Assembly (NCBI GenBank): GCA_002418985.1
Contig: DIFE01000066.1
Span: forward strand, 83,224 to 147,223
Direction of reading: 5' to 3'
From: Deltaproteobacteria bacterium UBA5756
GTDB lineage: Bacteria > Desulfobacterota > Syntrophorhabdia > Syntrophorhabdales > Syntrophorhabdaceae
Length of the DNA: 64,000 nt
The position numbers and the translations under genes were made by a program. A model generated the notes under the pieces. It was not told the origin of the DNA, did no database searches, and saw only the letters and a list, made by a program, of their open reading frames with translations. Within the stretch, counting starts at the first letter, position 1. Every line of letters begins with the position of its first letter. Below are positions 8,208 to 16,172 of this stretch, in pieces.

Positions 8208-8666
8208 ATGAAAAAGGTTTTAGGAGTAATAGTGGCGGTCCTCTTCATAGCACTGACATCGACCGTATTCGCCGCCGGTCCGGGTGGTTTCGGAGGAGGA
8301 CCCCGGGGCGGGGGTGCCGGTGTGGACCTCTCGAAGGAGCAGACAGACAAGATGTGGCAGCTGAGGGAAAAGTTCAACAGCGAGACATCATCCCTGCGTT
8401 ATGAGATGTTTCAGAAACGCAATGAGTTGAGAACGCTTTACGCCGATCCCAAGGCAACTGATACGGCAATCCTGGCCAAGGAAAAGGAAGTCGACACACT
8501 GAGACAGAAAATGCACGACAAGATGATCCGGTTCAAGCTTGATCAGAGAAAGATCTACACCCCTGACCAGCTCAAGAAACTTGCTGACACGGGTTATGGT
8601 CGTGGTTTCGGCGGCGGGCGTGGTTTCGGCGGCGGCTCCGGACCGGGTGCCTGCGGCAGGTTCTAA
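8208..8666 (+). CDS. Periplasmic Spy/CpxP/ZraP-like stress protein
   Basis: A 152-residue secreted protein. A signal peptide covers roughly residues 1-23 (positive KK start, hydrophobic core, cleavage after VFA). The mature part is an alpha-helical LTxxQ-type domain beginning LSKEQTDKMWQLREKF and containing YADPKATD. A glycine-rich tail has two GRGFGGG repeats and a single cysteine. Spy, CpxP and ZraP proteins act as periplasmic chaperones or metal-linked repressors of their cognate kinase. AGGAGG at 8197-8202 sets the ATG at 8208. It is the first gene after the sigma-54 promoter and is followed by a lipoprotein, another Spy-like gene, a kinase and its regulator. Confidence 0.82.
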   Translation: MKKVLGVIVAVLFIALTSTVFAAGPGGFGGGPRGGGAGVDLSKEQTDKMWQLREKFNSETSSLRYEMFQKRNELRTLYADPKATDTAILAKEKEVDTLRQKMHDKMIRFKLDQRKIYTPDQLKKLADTGYGRGFGGGRGFGGGSGPGACGRF

Positions 8667-8678
8667 GTGACGGCAATC

Positions 8679-8710
8679 CAGGTGACGGGCCTTTCCTGGT
8701 CCGTCACCTG
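8679..8710 (+). promoter_or_regulatory. Intercistronic hairpin
   Basis: Perfect 10-bp arms CAGGTGACGG and CCGTCACCTG surround a 12-base loop between the Spy-like gene and the lipoprotein gene. No T-run follows, so it is less likely to terminate than to protect the upstream mRNA or weaken read-through. Confidence 0.6.
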
Positions 8711-8729
8711 AAATAAAAGGGAGGGAGCA

Positions 8730-9122
8730 ATGAAAAAACTTCTGGCAGCAACATTACTGGTGATGGCGGCAGGATTCTTCGTCATTTCCTGCGCTTCGGA
8801 AGGCTATAATACCCAGAAGGGCGCCGCCATCGGTGCCGGTCTTGGTGCCATAGCAGGTCAGGTGATCGGCCACGATACCGCCTCGACGCTTATCGGAGCA
8901 GCGGTAGGAACGCTCGTCGGCGGTATAGGCGGCAATGCCGTGGATCAGCACGTGACGAACCAGCGCGCCGCTACGACAGCGCAGCCAGGGGCGGCTTACC
9001 CTTCATCAAGCCAGGTCAGGCCCGAGGACCAACCCCCCGGACAGTGGGTTGAGGTACCGGGACAGTGGATAGGCGGGAAATGGGTCCCGGCGCATAAGGT
9101 TTGGGTACCCGTGAACCCATGA
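8730..9122 (+). CDS. Glycine-zipper outer-membrane lipoprotein
   Basis: A 130-residue predicted lipoprotein. The signal sequence ends in a lipobox with C21 (VISC) as the acylated cysteine. A glycine-zipper two-helix segment follows (KGAAIGAGLGAIAGQVIG and LIGAAVGTLVGGIGG), as in SlyB/OsmB-type envelope proteins. The C-terminus has two GQW repeats and ends in KVWVPV. It probably sits in the outer membrane and inserts or oligomerises through the zipper. A GGGAGGGA ribosome site precedes the ATG. The stop overlaps the next start as ATGA, which indicates translational coupling in the stress operon. Confidence 0.8.
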   Translation: MKKLLAATLLVMAAGFFVISCASEGYNTQKGAAIGAGLGAIAGQVIGHDTASTLIGAAVGTLVGGIGGNAVDQHVTNQRAATTAQPGAAYPSSSQVRPEDQPPGQWVEVPGQWIGGKWVPAHKVWVPVNP

Positions 9123-9538
9123 CCTTCCTTGTATCCTTTCTCTTCCTGTGCATGTTCATAACGCCCTCTCTCTGGGCTCAAAATTCTTATTCCGAGTTCG
9201 AGAGAGGGCTTCAATTATCCGAGCCCCAGAGAACACAGGTCGAGGATATAAGGAACAGGTACAACGGTGAATGGCAGTCCCTGAGACGGGAGACAGCCCG
9301 AAAGAGGATGGAGCTCAAGGAACTGAACCGAAACCCCGGCCCCAACTCCGCCAGGATCGGCAGGCTGCAGGGCGAATTGCAGGAACTCGATACCGCCAGG
9401 CACAATTCCTACCAGCAGTACCGTTCCGAGGTTTCGCGGTCTCTCAACGATAGACAACGGGAGCGGTACAACAGCTTCTGTGACCAGGAACGCAGGAAAA
9501 ACACGCAGCGCTTCAATCCGGGGCGGCATGGGAGATAA
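9119..9538 (+). CDS. Second Spy/CpxP-like periplasmic protein
   Basis: A 139-residue protein with a signal peptide (about residues 1-20, cleavage near SLWA-QN). It has a helical, Arg/Glu-rich mature domain built like Spy/CpxP: LSEPQRTQVEDIRNRY, then ETARKRMELKELNRNP, then a third helix ending LNDRQRERYNSF. The ATG at 9119 overlaps the stop of the lipoprotein gene as ATGA and is preferred over the upstream GTG-type start at 9101. It may sense misfolded protein or metal and inhibit the downstream kinase, as ZraP and CpxP do, but this is inferred from position. A single cysteine occurs near the C-terminus. Confidence 0.72.
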   Translation: MTFLVSFLFLCMFITPSLWAQNSYSEFERGLQLSEPQRTQVEDIRNRYNGEWQSLRRETARKRMELKELNRNPGPNSARIGRLQGELQELDTARHNSYQQYRSEVSRSLNDRQRERYNSFCDQERRKNTQRFNPGRHGR

Positions 9539-11123
9539 GCGGGCTGTTGCCTTCCCATTATTTTTCGCGCTGTTTCTCATTCTCGTCACCCTGACCGGTT
9601 TCTTTCAGATAAGGATCATCAGGAATAATATTGAACGGCAGCTCACGGGGGAAGCTGAGATCATCTTTGCCCATATCCAGAGAGAAATAGACATCAATCT
9701 TGAATACCTGAGCCTCCTCGACAGGTCCCCCGCCATCATAACGCCATACTTCTTCAACCTTATGGCCTTTGATGAATCGATAATAGACGAGCTTGACACC
9801 ATGATTACCGATCTCATGAAAAGCCCACGGCCCGGCGATATTGGCGGATCGCCTTTCGCCAATATCGTTGAGTACAACCTCAGCGGAGATATCATCGCCC
9901 AAAAGGGAAAGGGTGACATACCGGCGAATACAGTCAGAAAACTTGTTTCAGGCGGCCAGTCGACGGCCATCAGGATGCCCGTCCGCAAAGACAGGGCCCT
10001 GCTCTTCGGAAGGCACGTCGGCAGCCGCATCCTTTTCGTCAGGATAGACGCGGGGGAACTGGAAACACTCAGGAGAAAGGTCATCCTGAGAGACATCGTC
10101 GACAGGGAGGAGAAGAGGTTCAACATCGACGCCATCAGGATATATGACGCCAAAGGCGCCTTGTTTGTGGGAACGAGCGATGCCAGACCCGGTACCTTTG
10201 TCCTTGAGCAGGAACTGCCATCGAAGCTTCTGCCCGGCTTTCGCATGCAGATCTTCGTCTCCAGGAACCTTGCCCGGGACACCATTCAAAGATCTGCCAT
10301 CGGGTTTATCCTGATCCTCGCGGTCTTCTTCGTCTTCGGTGCCGGCAGCATCTACGCTTTCTTCATCATGGAGCGCAAGTATGCAAAGAGAGTGAAGGAG
10401 ATGGAGCGGGAGATGGAGGTAAAGGAGCGCCTTGTGTCGCTGGGCAAGCTGGCCTCCGGAATGGCCCATGAGATTCGGAACCCCCTCAATGCGATAAGCC
10501 TTTCCGTTCAGCGCCTCAAACGGGAATTCGTTCCCGTTGAGGAGAAGAAAGAGGAATACTTCACCTTCCTGGACATCATCAGGAAAGAACTTACACGGGT
10601 GAACGGCATAGTCGAGGAGTTCCTCCAATCGACGAGGGCACAGGCCCCCTTCAGCAAGGAGCCCCTGCGCGATATCATCGAAGAAGTAATCATAATCGTC
10701 GGGGAGAAAGCGTCGTCAAGGGGGATCTTCATCGAGAACGCCACCGGCACCGACATTCACATTGAATGTCAGAGAGACAGGCTCAAGCAGGCATTCTACA
10801 ACATAATCATCAATGCCATCGAGTCCATGCACGACGGTGGAAAGATCGCCGTAACGGTAAGGCAGAAAGACGCAACGGTGGAAACCTCGATCAGGGATTC
10901 CGGCTCCGGCATAAACCAGGAGGCGATCACCAGGATTTTCGAATACTATTACACGACCAAGGACAAGGGTATAGGGCTTGGACTGCCCATATCATATATG
11001 ATAGTAAAAGACCATGGCGGCGACATCAAGGTAACGAGCGTTGCCGGCCAGGGGACTACCTTCACGATCGTTCTGCCCCGCAAACATGCAGGCGGCGGAC
11101 CGACCGCGTCAAAAAACGTCTGA
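9528..11123 (+). CDS. Membrane sensor histidine kinase (ZraS-like)
   Basis: A 531-residue kinase. A first membrane helix (residues about 7-28) and a second one near residues 255-280 enclose a periplasmic sensor region of about 230 residues. The HisKA box GMAHEIRNPLNAIS has phospho-acceptor H314. The HATPase domain carries an N-box (FYNIIINAIESMHDGG), DSGSGI and GIGLGLPIS. The ATG at 9528 overlaps the end of the previous gene by 11 bases and fits the membrane topology better than the GTG at 9480. The cognate response regulator starts 12 bases downstream. Gene order and the NtrB/ZraS-type core suggest an envelope-stress or metal sensor. Confidence 0.88.
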   Translation: MGDKRAVAFPLFFALFLILVTLTGFFQIRIIRNNIERQLTGEAEIIFAHIQREIDINLEYLSLLDRSPAIITPYFFNLMAFDESIIDELDTMITDLMKSPRPGDIGGSPFANIVEYNLSGDIIAQKGKGDIPANTVRKLVSGGQSTAIRMPVRKDRALLFGRHVGSRILFVRIDAGELETLRRKVILRDIVDREEKRFNIDAIRIYDAKGALFVGTSDARPGTFVLEQELPSKLLPGFRMQIFVSRNLARDTIQRSAIGFILILAVFFVFGAGSIYAFFIMERKYAKRVKEMEREMEVKERLVSLGKLASGMAHEIRNPLNAISLSVQRLKREFVPVEEKKEEYFTFLDIIRKELTRVNGIVEEFLQSTRAQAPFSKEPLRDIIEEVIIIVGEKASSRGIFIENATGTDIHIECQRDRLKQAFYNIIINAIESMHDGGKIAVTVRQKDATVETSIRDSGSGINQEAITRIFEYYYTTKDKGIGLGLPISYMIVKDHGGDIKVTSVAGQGTTFTIVLPRKHAGGGPTASKNV

Positions 11124-11135
11124 GAGGAGCTTGCT

Positions 11136-12500
11136 ATGGACAGGGTTGGCATATTGATCGTGGAAGACGAAGAGGCTCAGAGATCTCTTTTGGGCGGTCT
11201 GCTCAGGAAAGAAGGTTATACCGTGGGAGAGGCGTCTGACGGCGCCGGCGCCCTGGCACTCTTTCAAAAAGAGATTTTCGAGATCGTCCTTCTTGATTAC
11301 AGACTGCCTGACACGGATGGACTTTCCCTGCTCAAACAGATTAAGGAGATCAACCCGGGAACGGAAGTGGTCATGATCACCGCATTCGGGAGCATCGAAA
11401 ACGCGGTCGGCGCGCTGAAGGCCGGGGCCTCGGAGTACCTGACAAAGCCCATAGATCTCGACGATCTCCTCTTCAAGCTTCGCAAGATAGAGGAAAAGAC
11501 GTACCTCGTCCGTGAAAACATGGTGCTTCGCGAGACCCTCCGGGACCGCTTCAAATCGGAAGAATTCGTCTATCAGAGCGAAAAGATGCATGAGGTTTCC
11601 AGCCTGGTCGTACGGATCGCCAAAACGGATTCCACCTGTATAATAAGCGGCGAGAGCGGTGTCGGAAAAGAAGTCGTGCTCAACATGATCCACGCATTGA
11701 GCGAGCGCAAGAGTTTTCCCCTCATCAAGGTGAATTGTGCCGCCATCCCTGAGACTCTCCTCGAAAGTGAGCTTTTCGGCTACGAAAAAGGGGCGTTCAC
11801 GGGAGCATACCAGAGGAAGGCGGGCAAGTTCGAGCTCGCCGATAAAGGCACCATCTTCCTCGATGAGATAGGCGATATTCCTCTCCTGCTTCAATCGAAA
11901 CTGCTGAGGGTGATCCAGGAAAGAGAAATCGAACGCCTCGGCGGCACCCATCCGATCAAGGTCGATGTGCGGATCATCGCCGCGACGAACCGCAACCTCG
12001 AAGAAGAAGTCAGGAAAGGCACATTCCGGGAAGACCTCTATTACCGCCTCAACGTGGTCAATATAGTCGTCCCTCCCTTGCGGGAACGCAAAGAGGACAT
12101 TCCCCTGCTCCTCGACTTCTTTCTTAAAAAGTACAATGTGAAACACAAGAAAAACATAAAGGGCCTGACGAGGGAGGCCAGAGATGTCCTCGTCAGGTAC
12201 GATTACCCCGGAAATGTGCGGGAACTCGAGAATATCGTGGAGCGGGCGGTAGTGCTGACCCGCGGCGACCATATCTCCAGCGAGGATCTGCCGAACCTCG
12301 CCGAACAGGCTATGGGTGCAAGCGACTCAGGCATTCGCGGTACCGTGGAGTCCCTGGAGAGATCGATGATCATCGAGGCCCTCGTCAATGCCGACTGGGT
12401 CCAGACCAAAGCGGCCGCAACCCTGGGCCTCTCCGAGCGAATGCTCAGGTACAAGATCAAGAAATACAGCATAATCAAATCAGCCCGTCCGGCGGGATGA
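11136..12500 (+). CDS. Sigma-54-dependent response regulator (ZraR/NtrC type)
   Basis: A 454-residue enhancer-binding protein. The receiver domain (1-120) has phospho-acceptor D54 in LLDYRLPDTDG. The AAA+ domain carries Walker A GESGVGKE near 172 and the sigma-54 contact loop GAFTGA near 219, followed by Walker B FLDEIGD. A Fis-type helix-turn-helix (KAAATLGLSERMLRYKIKKY) closes the protein. It is preceded by GAGAGGAGC and follows the partner kinase. The near-consensus sigma-54 promoter at 8147 upstream of the operon is its most obvious target. Confidence 0.94.
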   Translation: MDRVGILIVEDEEAQRSLLGGLLRKEGYTVGEASDGAGALALFQKEIFEIVLLDYRLPDTDGLSLLKQIKEINPGTEVVMITAFGSIENAVGALKAGASEYLTKPIDLDDLLFKLRKIEEKTYLVRENMVLRETLRDRFKSEEFVYQSEKMHEVSSLVVRIAKTDSTCIISGESGVGKEVVLNMIHALSERKSFPLIKVNCAAIPETLLESELFGYEKGAFTGAYQRKAGKFELADKGTIFLDEIGDIPLLLQSKLLRVIQEREIERLGGTHPIKVDVRIIAATNRNLEEEVRKGTFREDLYYRLNVVNIVVPPLRERKEDIPLLLDFFLKKYNVKHKKNIKGLTREARDVLVRYDYPGNVRELENIVERAVVLTRGDHISSEDLPNLAEQAMGASDSGIRGTVESLERSMIIEALVNADWVQTKAAATLGLSERMLRYKIKKYSIIKSARPAG

Positions 12501-12593
12501 TTTGCATACGGGCATACTGGCAGTGCAACGAGCGGCAGGCAGAGGGACGGGCGCTTCGCTCGTAATTTTAGCTGCGGTATGTTATAGATAACC

Positions 12594-13730
12594 ATGCCCG
12601 ATATAACGAAGCACCATATAGAGACCGCCGATGACGGAGTCGTCACGCTCTCGCTGTCAGGCAGGATGGATCTTGAACGCTTCGGTGAACTTACCCCGCT
12701 TATCGGCACCATATTCGATTCCTATACACCTTCGCGCCTGAACGTCGACATGGCGGGCATCGACTATATTGACTCAAGCGGGGCCCTCTTCGTCGTAAAG
12801 CTGGAGGATGAGGCGCGCGCCCGCTCCGTCGCCTTCACGCTTTCCGGTCTGTCACGGGAAAAAATGGGCATCCTGAGCCTCATCGACAGGGAGGCGCTCG
12901 CCAAACCCAGCCTGGCACCCAGGGAACGTCGCCTGAACCTCATAGAGCAGCTTGGCAATGCATCCATCATTGCCGTCAAGGATATGTACGATATCGTATC
13001 CTTCGGTGGGGAGCTGATCTATGAACTCGGCCACTCGGTGACGCACCTTCGCAAGGTGCGCTGGGGCGACGTGGTGACATACATGAAAAAGGTGGGCGTT
13101 GACGGCCTTCCCATCGTGGGCCTTATCAGTTTTCTTCTCGGCCTTATCATGGCTTTCATGTCTTCCCTTCAGCTGAAACAGTTCGGCGCAAACGTTTACG
13201 TGGCATCCCTCGTCGCCGTCGCCATGGTTCGCGAACTGGGTCCCATAATGACAGCCATCATCGTGGCCGGACGCTCGGGATCGGCCTTTGCGGCCGAGAT
13301 CGGCACAATGAGGGTCAACGAAGAGGTGGATGCCCTCGCTACCATGGGGTTCAGCCCCATGCGGTTCCTGTCGATACCGAAGGTAATCGCCTCTCTCGTC
13401 ACAGTGCCTGTTTTAACGGTATTTGCCAGCATATTCGCGATCATGGGGGGCCTCATCGTCGGCGTTGTGGGATTGAACCTCACCATTTTCACCTATATTC
13501 AACAGACAATGAAGGCCATATCCATATTTGATATAGTGTCGGGTCTGGTAAAATCTTTTGTTTTTGCGGCGGCCATTTCCGCCGTCGGTTGTCAGAGGGG
13601 TTTCAAAGTGCGCGGCGGTGCCGAGGCGGTGGGCAATGCAACAACATCCGCCGTTGTTACCTCCATATTTCTGATTATTGTAATAGATTCGACCTTTGCT
13701 ATAATACTTCATTACATCCACTGGGCCTAA
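12594..13730 (+). CDS. mlaE: STAS-MlaE fusion, permease of an MCE phospholipid transporter
   Basis: Inner-membrane permease of an Mla-type lipid ABC transporter, 378 residues. Residues about 5-100 form a STAS domain (VDMAGIDYIDSSGALFVVKLEDEA), normally a separate protein (MlaB) in E. coli. The rest is the MlaE permease with IVGLISFLLGLIMAF, VREL GPI and GRSGSAFAAEIGTM motifs and about five membrane helices. It is followed by the ATPase, MCE and lipoprotein genes. A TATAGA box at 12583-12588 ends only five bases before the ATG and no ribosome site is seen, so this transcript may also be leaderless. MlaC and MlaA homologs are not in the window. Confidence 0.93.
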   Translation: MPDITKHHIETADDGVVTLSLSGRMDLERFGELTPLIGTIFDSYTPSRLNVDMAGIDYIDSSGALFVVKLEDEARARSVAFTLSGLSREKMGILSLIDREALAKPSLAPRERRLNLIEQLGNASIIAVKDMYDIVSFGGELIYELGHSVTHLRKVRWGDVVTYMKKVGVDGLPIVGLISFLLGLIMAFMSSLQLKQFGANVYVASLVAVAMVRELGPIMTAIIVAGRSGSAFAAEIGTMRVNEEVDALATMGFSPMRFLSIPKVIASLVTVPVLTVFASIFAIMGGLIVGVVGLNLTIFTYIQQTMKAISIFDIVSGLVKSFVFAAAISAVGCQRGFKVRGGAEAVGNATTSAVVTSIFLIIVIDSTFAIILHYIHWA

Positions 13731-13740
13731 GGCCCCCGAT

Positions 13741-14538
13741 GTGGAGAAAGGGAACCGAACAACGGCTGATCCGGTCATAAAAGTTGAGGGTCTCACAGTA
13801 CGATACGGAGACAATACCGTCCTTGACGGTGTGGACTTCGAGGTCTACCCCGGCGAGATATTCGTTATCATGGGCGGCAGCGGATGCGGAAAATCGACGC
13901 TGCTCAAACACGTCATCGGCATCGAAACCCCGGCGGAAGGGAAAATCCGGATAAACGGAACGGATACGGCCTTGCTCGATGACAGCGAACTCAGAAAGCT
14001 TCACATGGGCATCGGAATGCTCTTTCAGTCCAGCGCCCTCTTCGGATCGATGACTATCGGCGAGAACGTGGCCCTCCCCCTGACGGAATTCACGGCGCTG
14101 CCGACGAAAGATATCACTTCCATCGTGCGGATGAAGCTGGGAATGGTTGAGCTTGCGGGATATGACAACCACTACCCGGCTGAGCTCTCGGGCGGCATGA
14201 AGAAAAGGGCCGGGATTGCCCGGGCGATGGCTATGGAACCGGCCATGCTCTTTCTCGACGAACCGTCGGCCGGCCTCGACCCTGTCACATCCGCAGAACT
14301 GGACTTACTCATCAGAAAGCTCAATGAGGGAACGGGCACAACGATGGTCATCGTCACCCACGAACTGGAAACCATTTTCAACATATCCCACCGTATCATC
14401 ATGCTCGACAGGGATGCAAAAGGCATCATCGCCGAGGGTGATCCCCGCGTACTCAGGACAAGTTCCCAAGACGCCAGAGTCACGGACTTTTTCAACCGGC
14501 GGGTGACGAAGAAAAAACATGAAGGAATGACGACATGA
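13741..14538 (+). CDS. mlaF: MlaF-type ABC transporter ATPase
   Basis: A 265-residue ATPase that energises the adjacent MlaE permease for lipid transport between inner and outer membranes. Walker A is GGSGCGKSTLL, the ABC signature is ELSGGMKKRAGIARAMAM, Walker B is MLFLDEPSAGLDP and the switch histidine lies in VTHEL. The SGGMKKR variant of the signature is typical of the MlaF group. It begins with GTG ten bases after the mlaE stop. Its stop overlaps the ATG of the MCE gene. Cytoplasmic face of the inner membrane. Confidence 0.95.
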   Translation: MEKGNRTTADPVIKVEGLTVRYGDNTVLDGVDFEVYPGEIFVIMGGSGCGKSTLLKHVIGIETPAEGKIRINGTDTALLDDSELRKLHMGIGMLFQSSALFGSMTIGENVALPLTEFTALPTKDITSIVRMKLGMVELAGYDNHYPAELSGGMKKRAGIARAMAMEPAMLFLDEPSAGLDPVTSAELDLLIRKLNEGTGTTMVIVTHELETIFNISHRIIMLDRDAKGIIAEGDPRVLRTSSQDARVTDFFNRRVTKKKHEGMTT

Positions 14539-15458
14539 TAAAGAAGAAAACCTATTTTCTGGTGGGTTTTTTCGTGCTCGCGGGCGCCCTGATAGCGGTT
14601 GGAACCGTCATCTGGCTTGGCGCCTCACAATATCTCCAGAAGGGCGAACGATTCGTCACCTACTTTGACGAATCGGTCCAGGGTCTCCAGGTCGATTCCA
14701 GCGTCAAGTACAGAGGTGTGGAGATCGGCATGGTGGAGAAAATTCAGGTCGCACCCGACTACCGCCTCATCGAGGTGGTGATGAAGATCAACTTCAGCGG
14801 CGACGCGGCCAATAAGACCATCGCCAAGTTGAAAGCGGCGGGCATAACCGGAATAGTGTACGTCGAGCTCGACCATAGAAAAAAGGGGGATATCAACAGA
14901 ACGCCCCAGATCAACTTCGAACCCGACTACCTTCTCATCCCTTCGAATCCATCGGAAATACAGGAGATTGTATCGGGCGTCGATGACGTCGTAAAGAAGC
15001 TGCAGGACGTGAACTTCAAGGCAATCTCCGACGAACTGGTGTCGGCTACAAAAAGCGTCAACACCTTCTTCGCCGGCCAGAAGATGACGAAAATCATCTC
15101 GAACCTGGAAACCATGACACAGACACTCGCGGATTCCGCCAACCAGCTTTCGAAAATGGTGGGTGACGGAAGGGCCGACCAGATCCTGACGGATGCGCGC
15201 GATACCGTACACGATGCGAAGGAAACGATCGGCAAGGTAAAAAGCGAATTGGAGAAGATGAAGCTTACGGAAACGTCGGCGAAGACAAACAGGTTGATAG
15301 ACGATCTCTCCCGCAGGTCGAAAACGATCGCGACGGAGATCCAGCTCACCGGCGAAAACCTGCGCAGGGCAACGGACAACCTTGACCAGCTCATCGAAAG
15401 GCTCAAAGCGGACCCATCGGATATCCTGTTTTCCGATCCACCCCCGAAGAAGAGGTAA
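14535..15458 (+). CDS. mlaD: MCE-domain substrate-binding protein (MlaD-like)
   Basis: A 307-residue membrane-anchored lipid-binding protein. One N-terminal helix (about residues 6-28) is followed by a single MCE domain (about 38-115, FVTYFDESVQGLQVDSSVKYRGVEIGMVEKI). A long helical, coiled-coil-prone C-terminal region with repeated Ala/Asn-rich heptads follows. E. coli MlaD is about 180 residues, so the extra 120 residues could build a tube or reach across the periplasm as in longer MCE proteins. The ATGA overlap with mlaF indicates tight coupling. Confidence 0.92.
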   Translation: MIKKKTYFLVGFFVLAGALIAVGTVIWLGASQYLQKGERFVTYFDESVQGLQVDSSVKYRGVEIGMVEKIQVAPDYRLIEVVMKINFSGDAANKTIAKLKAAGITGIVYVELDHRKKGDINRTPQINFEPDYLLIPSNPSEIQEIVSGVDDVVKKLQDVNFKAISDELVSATKSVNTFFAGQKMTKIISNLETMTQTLADSANQLSKMVGDGRADQILTDARDTVHDAKETIGKVKSELEKMKLTETSAKTNRLIDDLSRRSKTIATEIQLTGENLRRATDNLDQLIERLKADPSDILFSDPPPKKR

Positions 15459-15461
15459 ACA

Positions 15462-16139
15462 ATGAACAAACAGATAAGACGAACAGCGGCCTTTTTTTTT
15501 CTGTCCTTTCTATGCCTCACGCTTATCACGGGCTGCCTCGGCAGGACTAAACCGCCGTTCGTGATGGACCAGTATTCCCTGGATTACTCAGCGCCGGCCG
15601 CGTCCGCATCTCAGGCGGCACAGGAGACGATCCGCGTGGAACGGTTTGCCGTCTCACCGGCATTCAACTCCACGGCCATGGTGGTAAAAAAAGGGCAGTA
15701 CCGCTTCGATACATACAATTATAGCCGCTGGCGGGTCAATCCGGCCGACATGGTAACGGGATTCGTACTGCGCGACATTACCCGGGCCGGAATATTCAAG
15801 GCAACATACTCTTACTACGACTCCGATCTTTCGCGCTACATCCTGGAGGGTTATATCGACCAATTCTGTGAATCCGCCGAGGGTTCACCCGGCAAGGCGC
15901 TTTTGAGCGTACGGTTCACCCTTATCGATACGAGTCAAAAAAATCCCGTGGAGCAGGTCGTCTTCCAGAAACAGTATACCCATTCGGCCTCGATGAACGA
16001 TCGTTCGCCCGAGGGACTGGCCGCGGCGCTAAGTGAAGCCATGAAGGACCTCTCGGGCAAGCTCGTGTCCGACATAAATCTTTCCCTGCAGGGAACACCG
16101 GGAAATCAACGACAACCCTTGACAGGCCAGGGCTTCTGA
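15462..16139 (+). CDS. ABC-transport auxiliary lipoprotein of the MCE system
   Basis: A 225-residue lipoprotein with lipobox LITGC (acylated C25). The mature domain resembles the PqiC/ABC-type transport auxiliary family: YSLDYSA near the start, ETIRVERFAVSPAFNSTAMVVKKGQYRFDTYNYSRWRVNPADMV compressed into strands, and LEGYIDQFCE. These proteins sit on the inner face of the outer membrane and help MCE complexes. It starts three bases after the MCE gene stop, completing a four-gene operon. The final codons overlap a candidate promoter for the sensor genes downstream. Confidence 0.85.
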   Translation: MNKQIRRTAAFFFLSFLCLTLITGCLGRTKPPFVMDQYSLDYSAPAASASQAAQETIRVERFAVSPAFNSTAMVVKKGQYRFDTYNYSRWRVNPADMVTGFVLRDITRAGIFKATYSYYDSDLSRYILEGYIDQFCESAEGSPGKALLSVRFTLIDTSQKNPVEQVVFQKQYTHSASMNDRSPEGLAAALSEAMKDLSGKLVSDINLSLQGTPGNQRQPLTGQGF

Positions 16140-16149
16140 CAAATATTAT
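16119..16149 (+). promoter_or_regulatory. Candidate promoter for the sensor gene trio
   Basis: TTGACA at 16119-16124 lies in the end of the lipoprotein gene. AATATT follows after 17 bases, or TATTAT after 19. The next ATG is at 16173. The -35 box is perfect but the -10 placement is ambiguous. Confidence 0.35.
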
Positions 16150-16172
16150 TTTCGTCGAAACAGTAAGGATCT

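Noticed and set aside
11109..12272. Long minus-strand ORF (387 codons)
   Set aside because: It is the antisense shadow of the sigma-54 regulator, with no family motifs.
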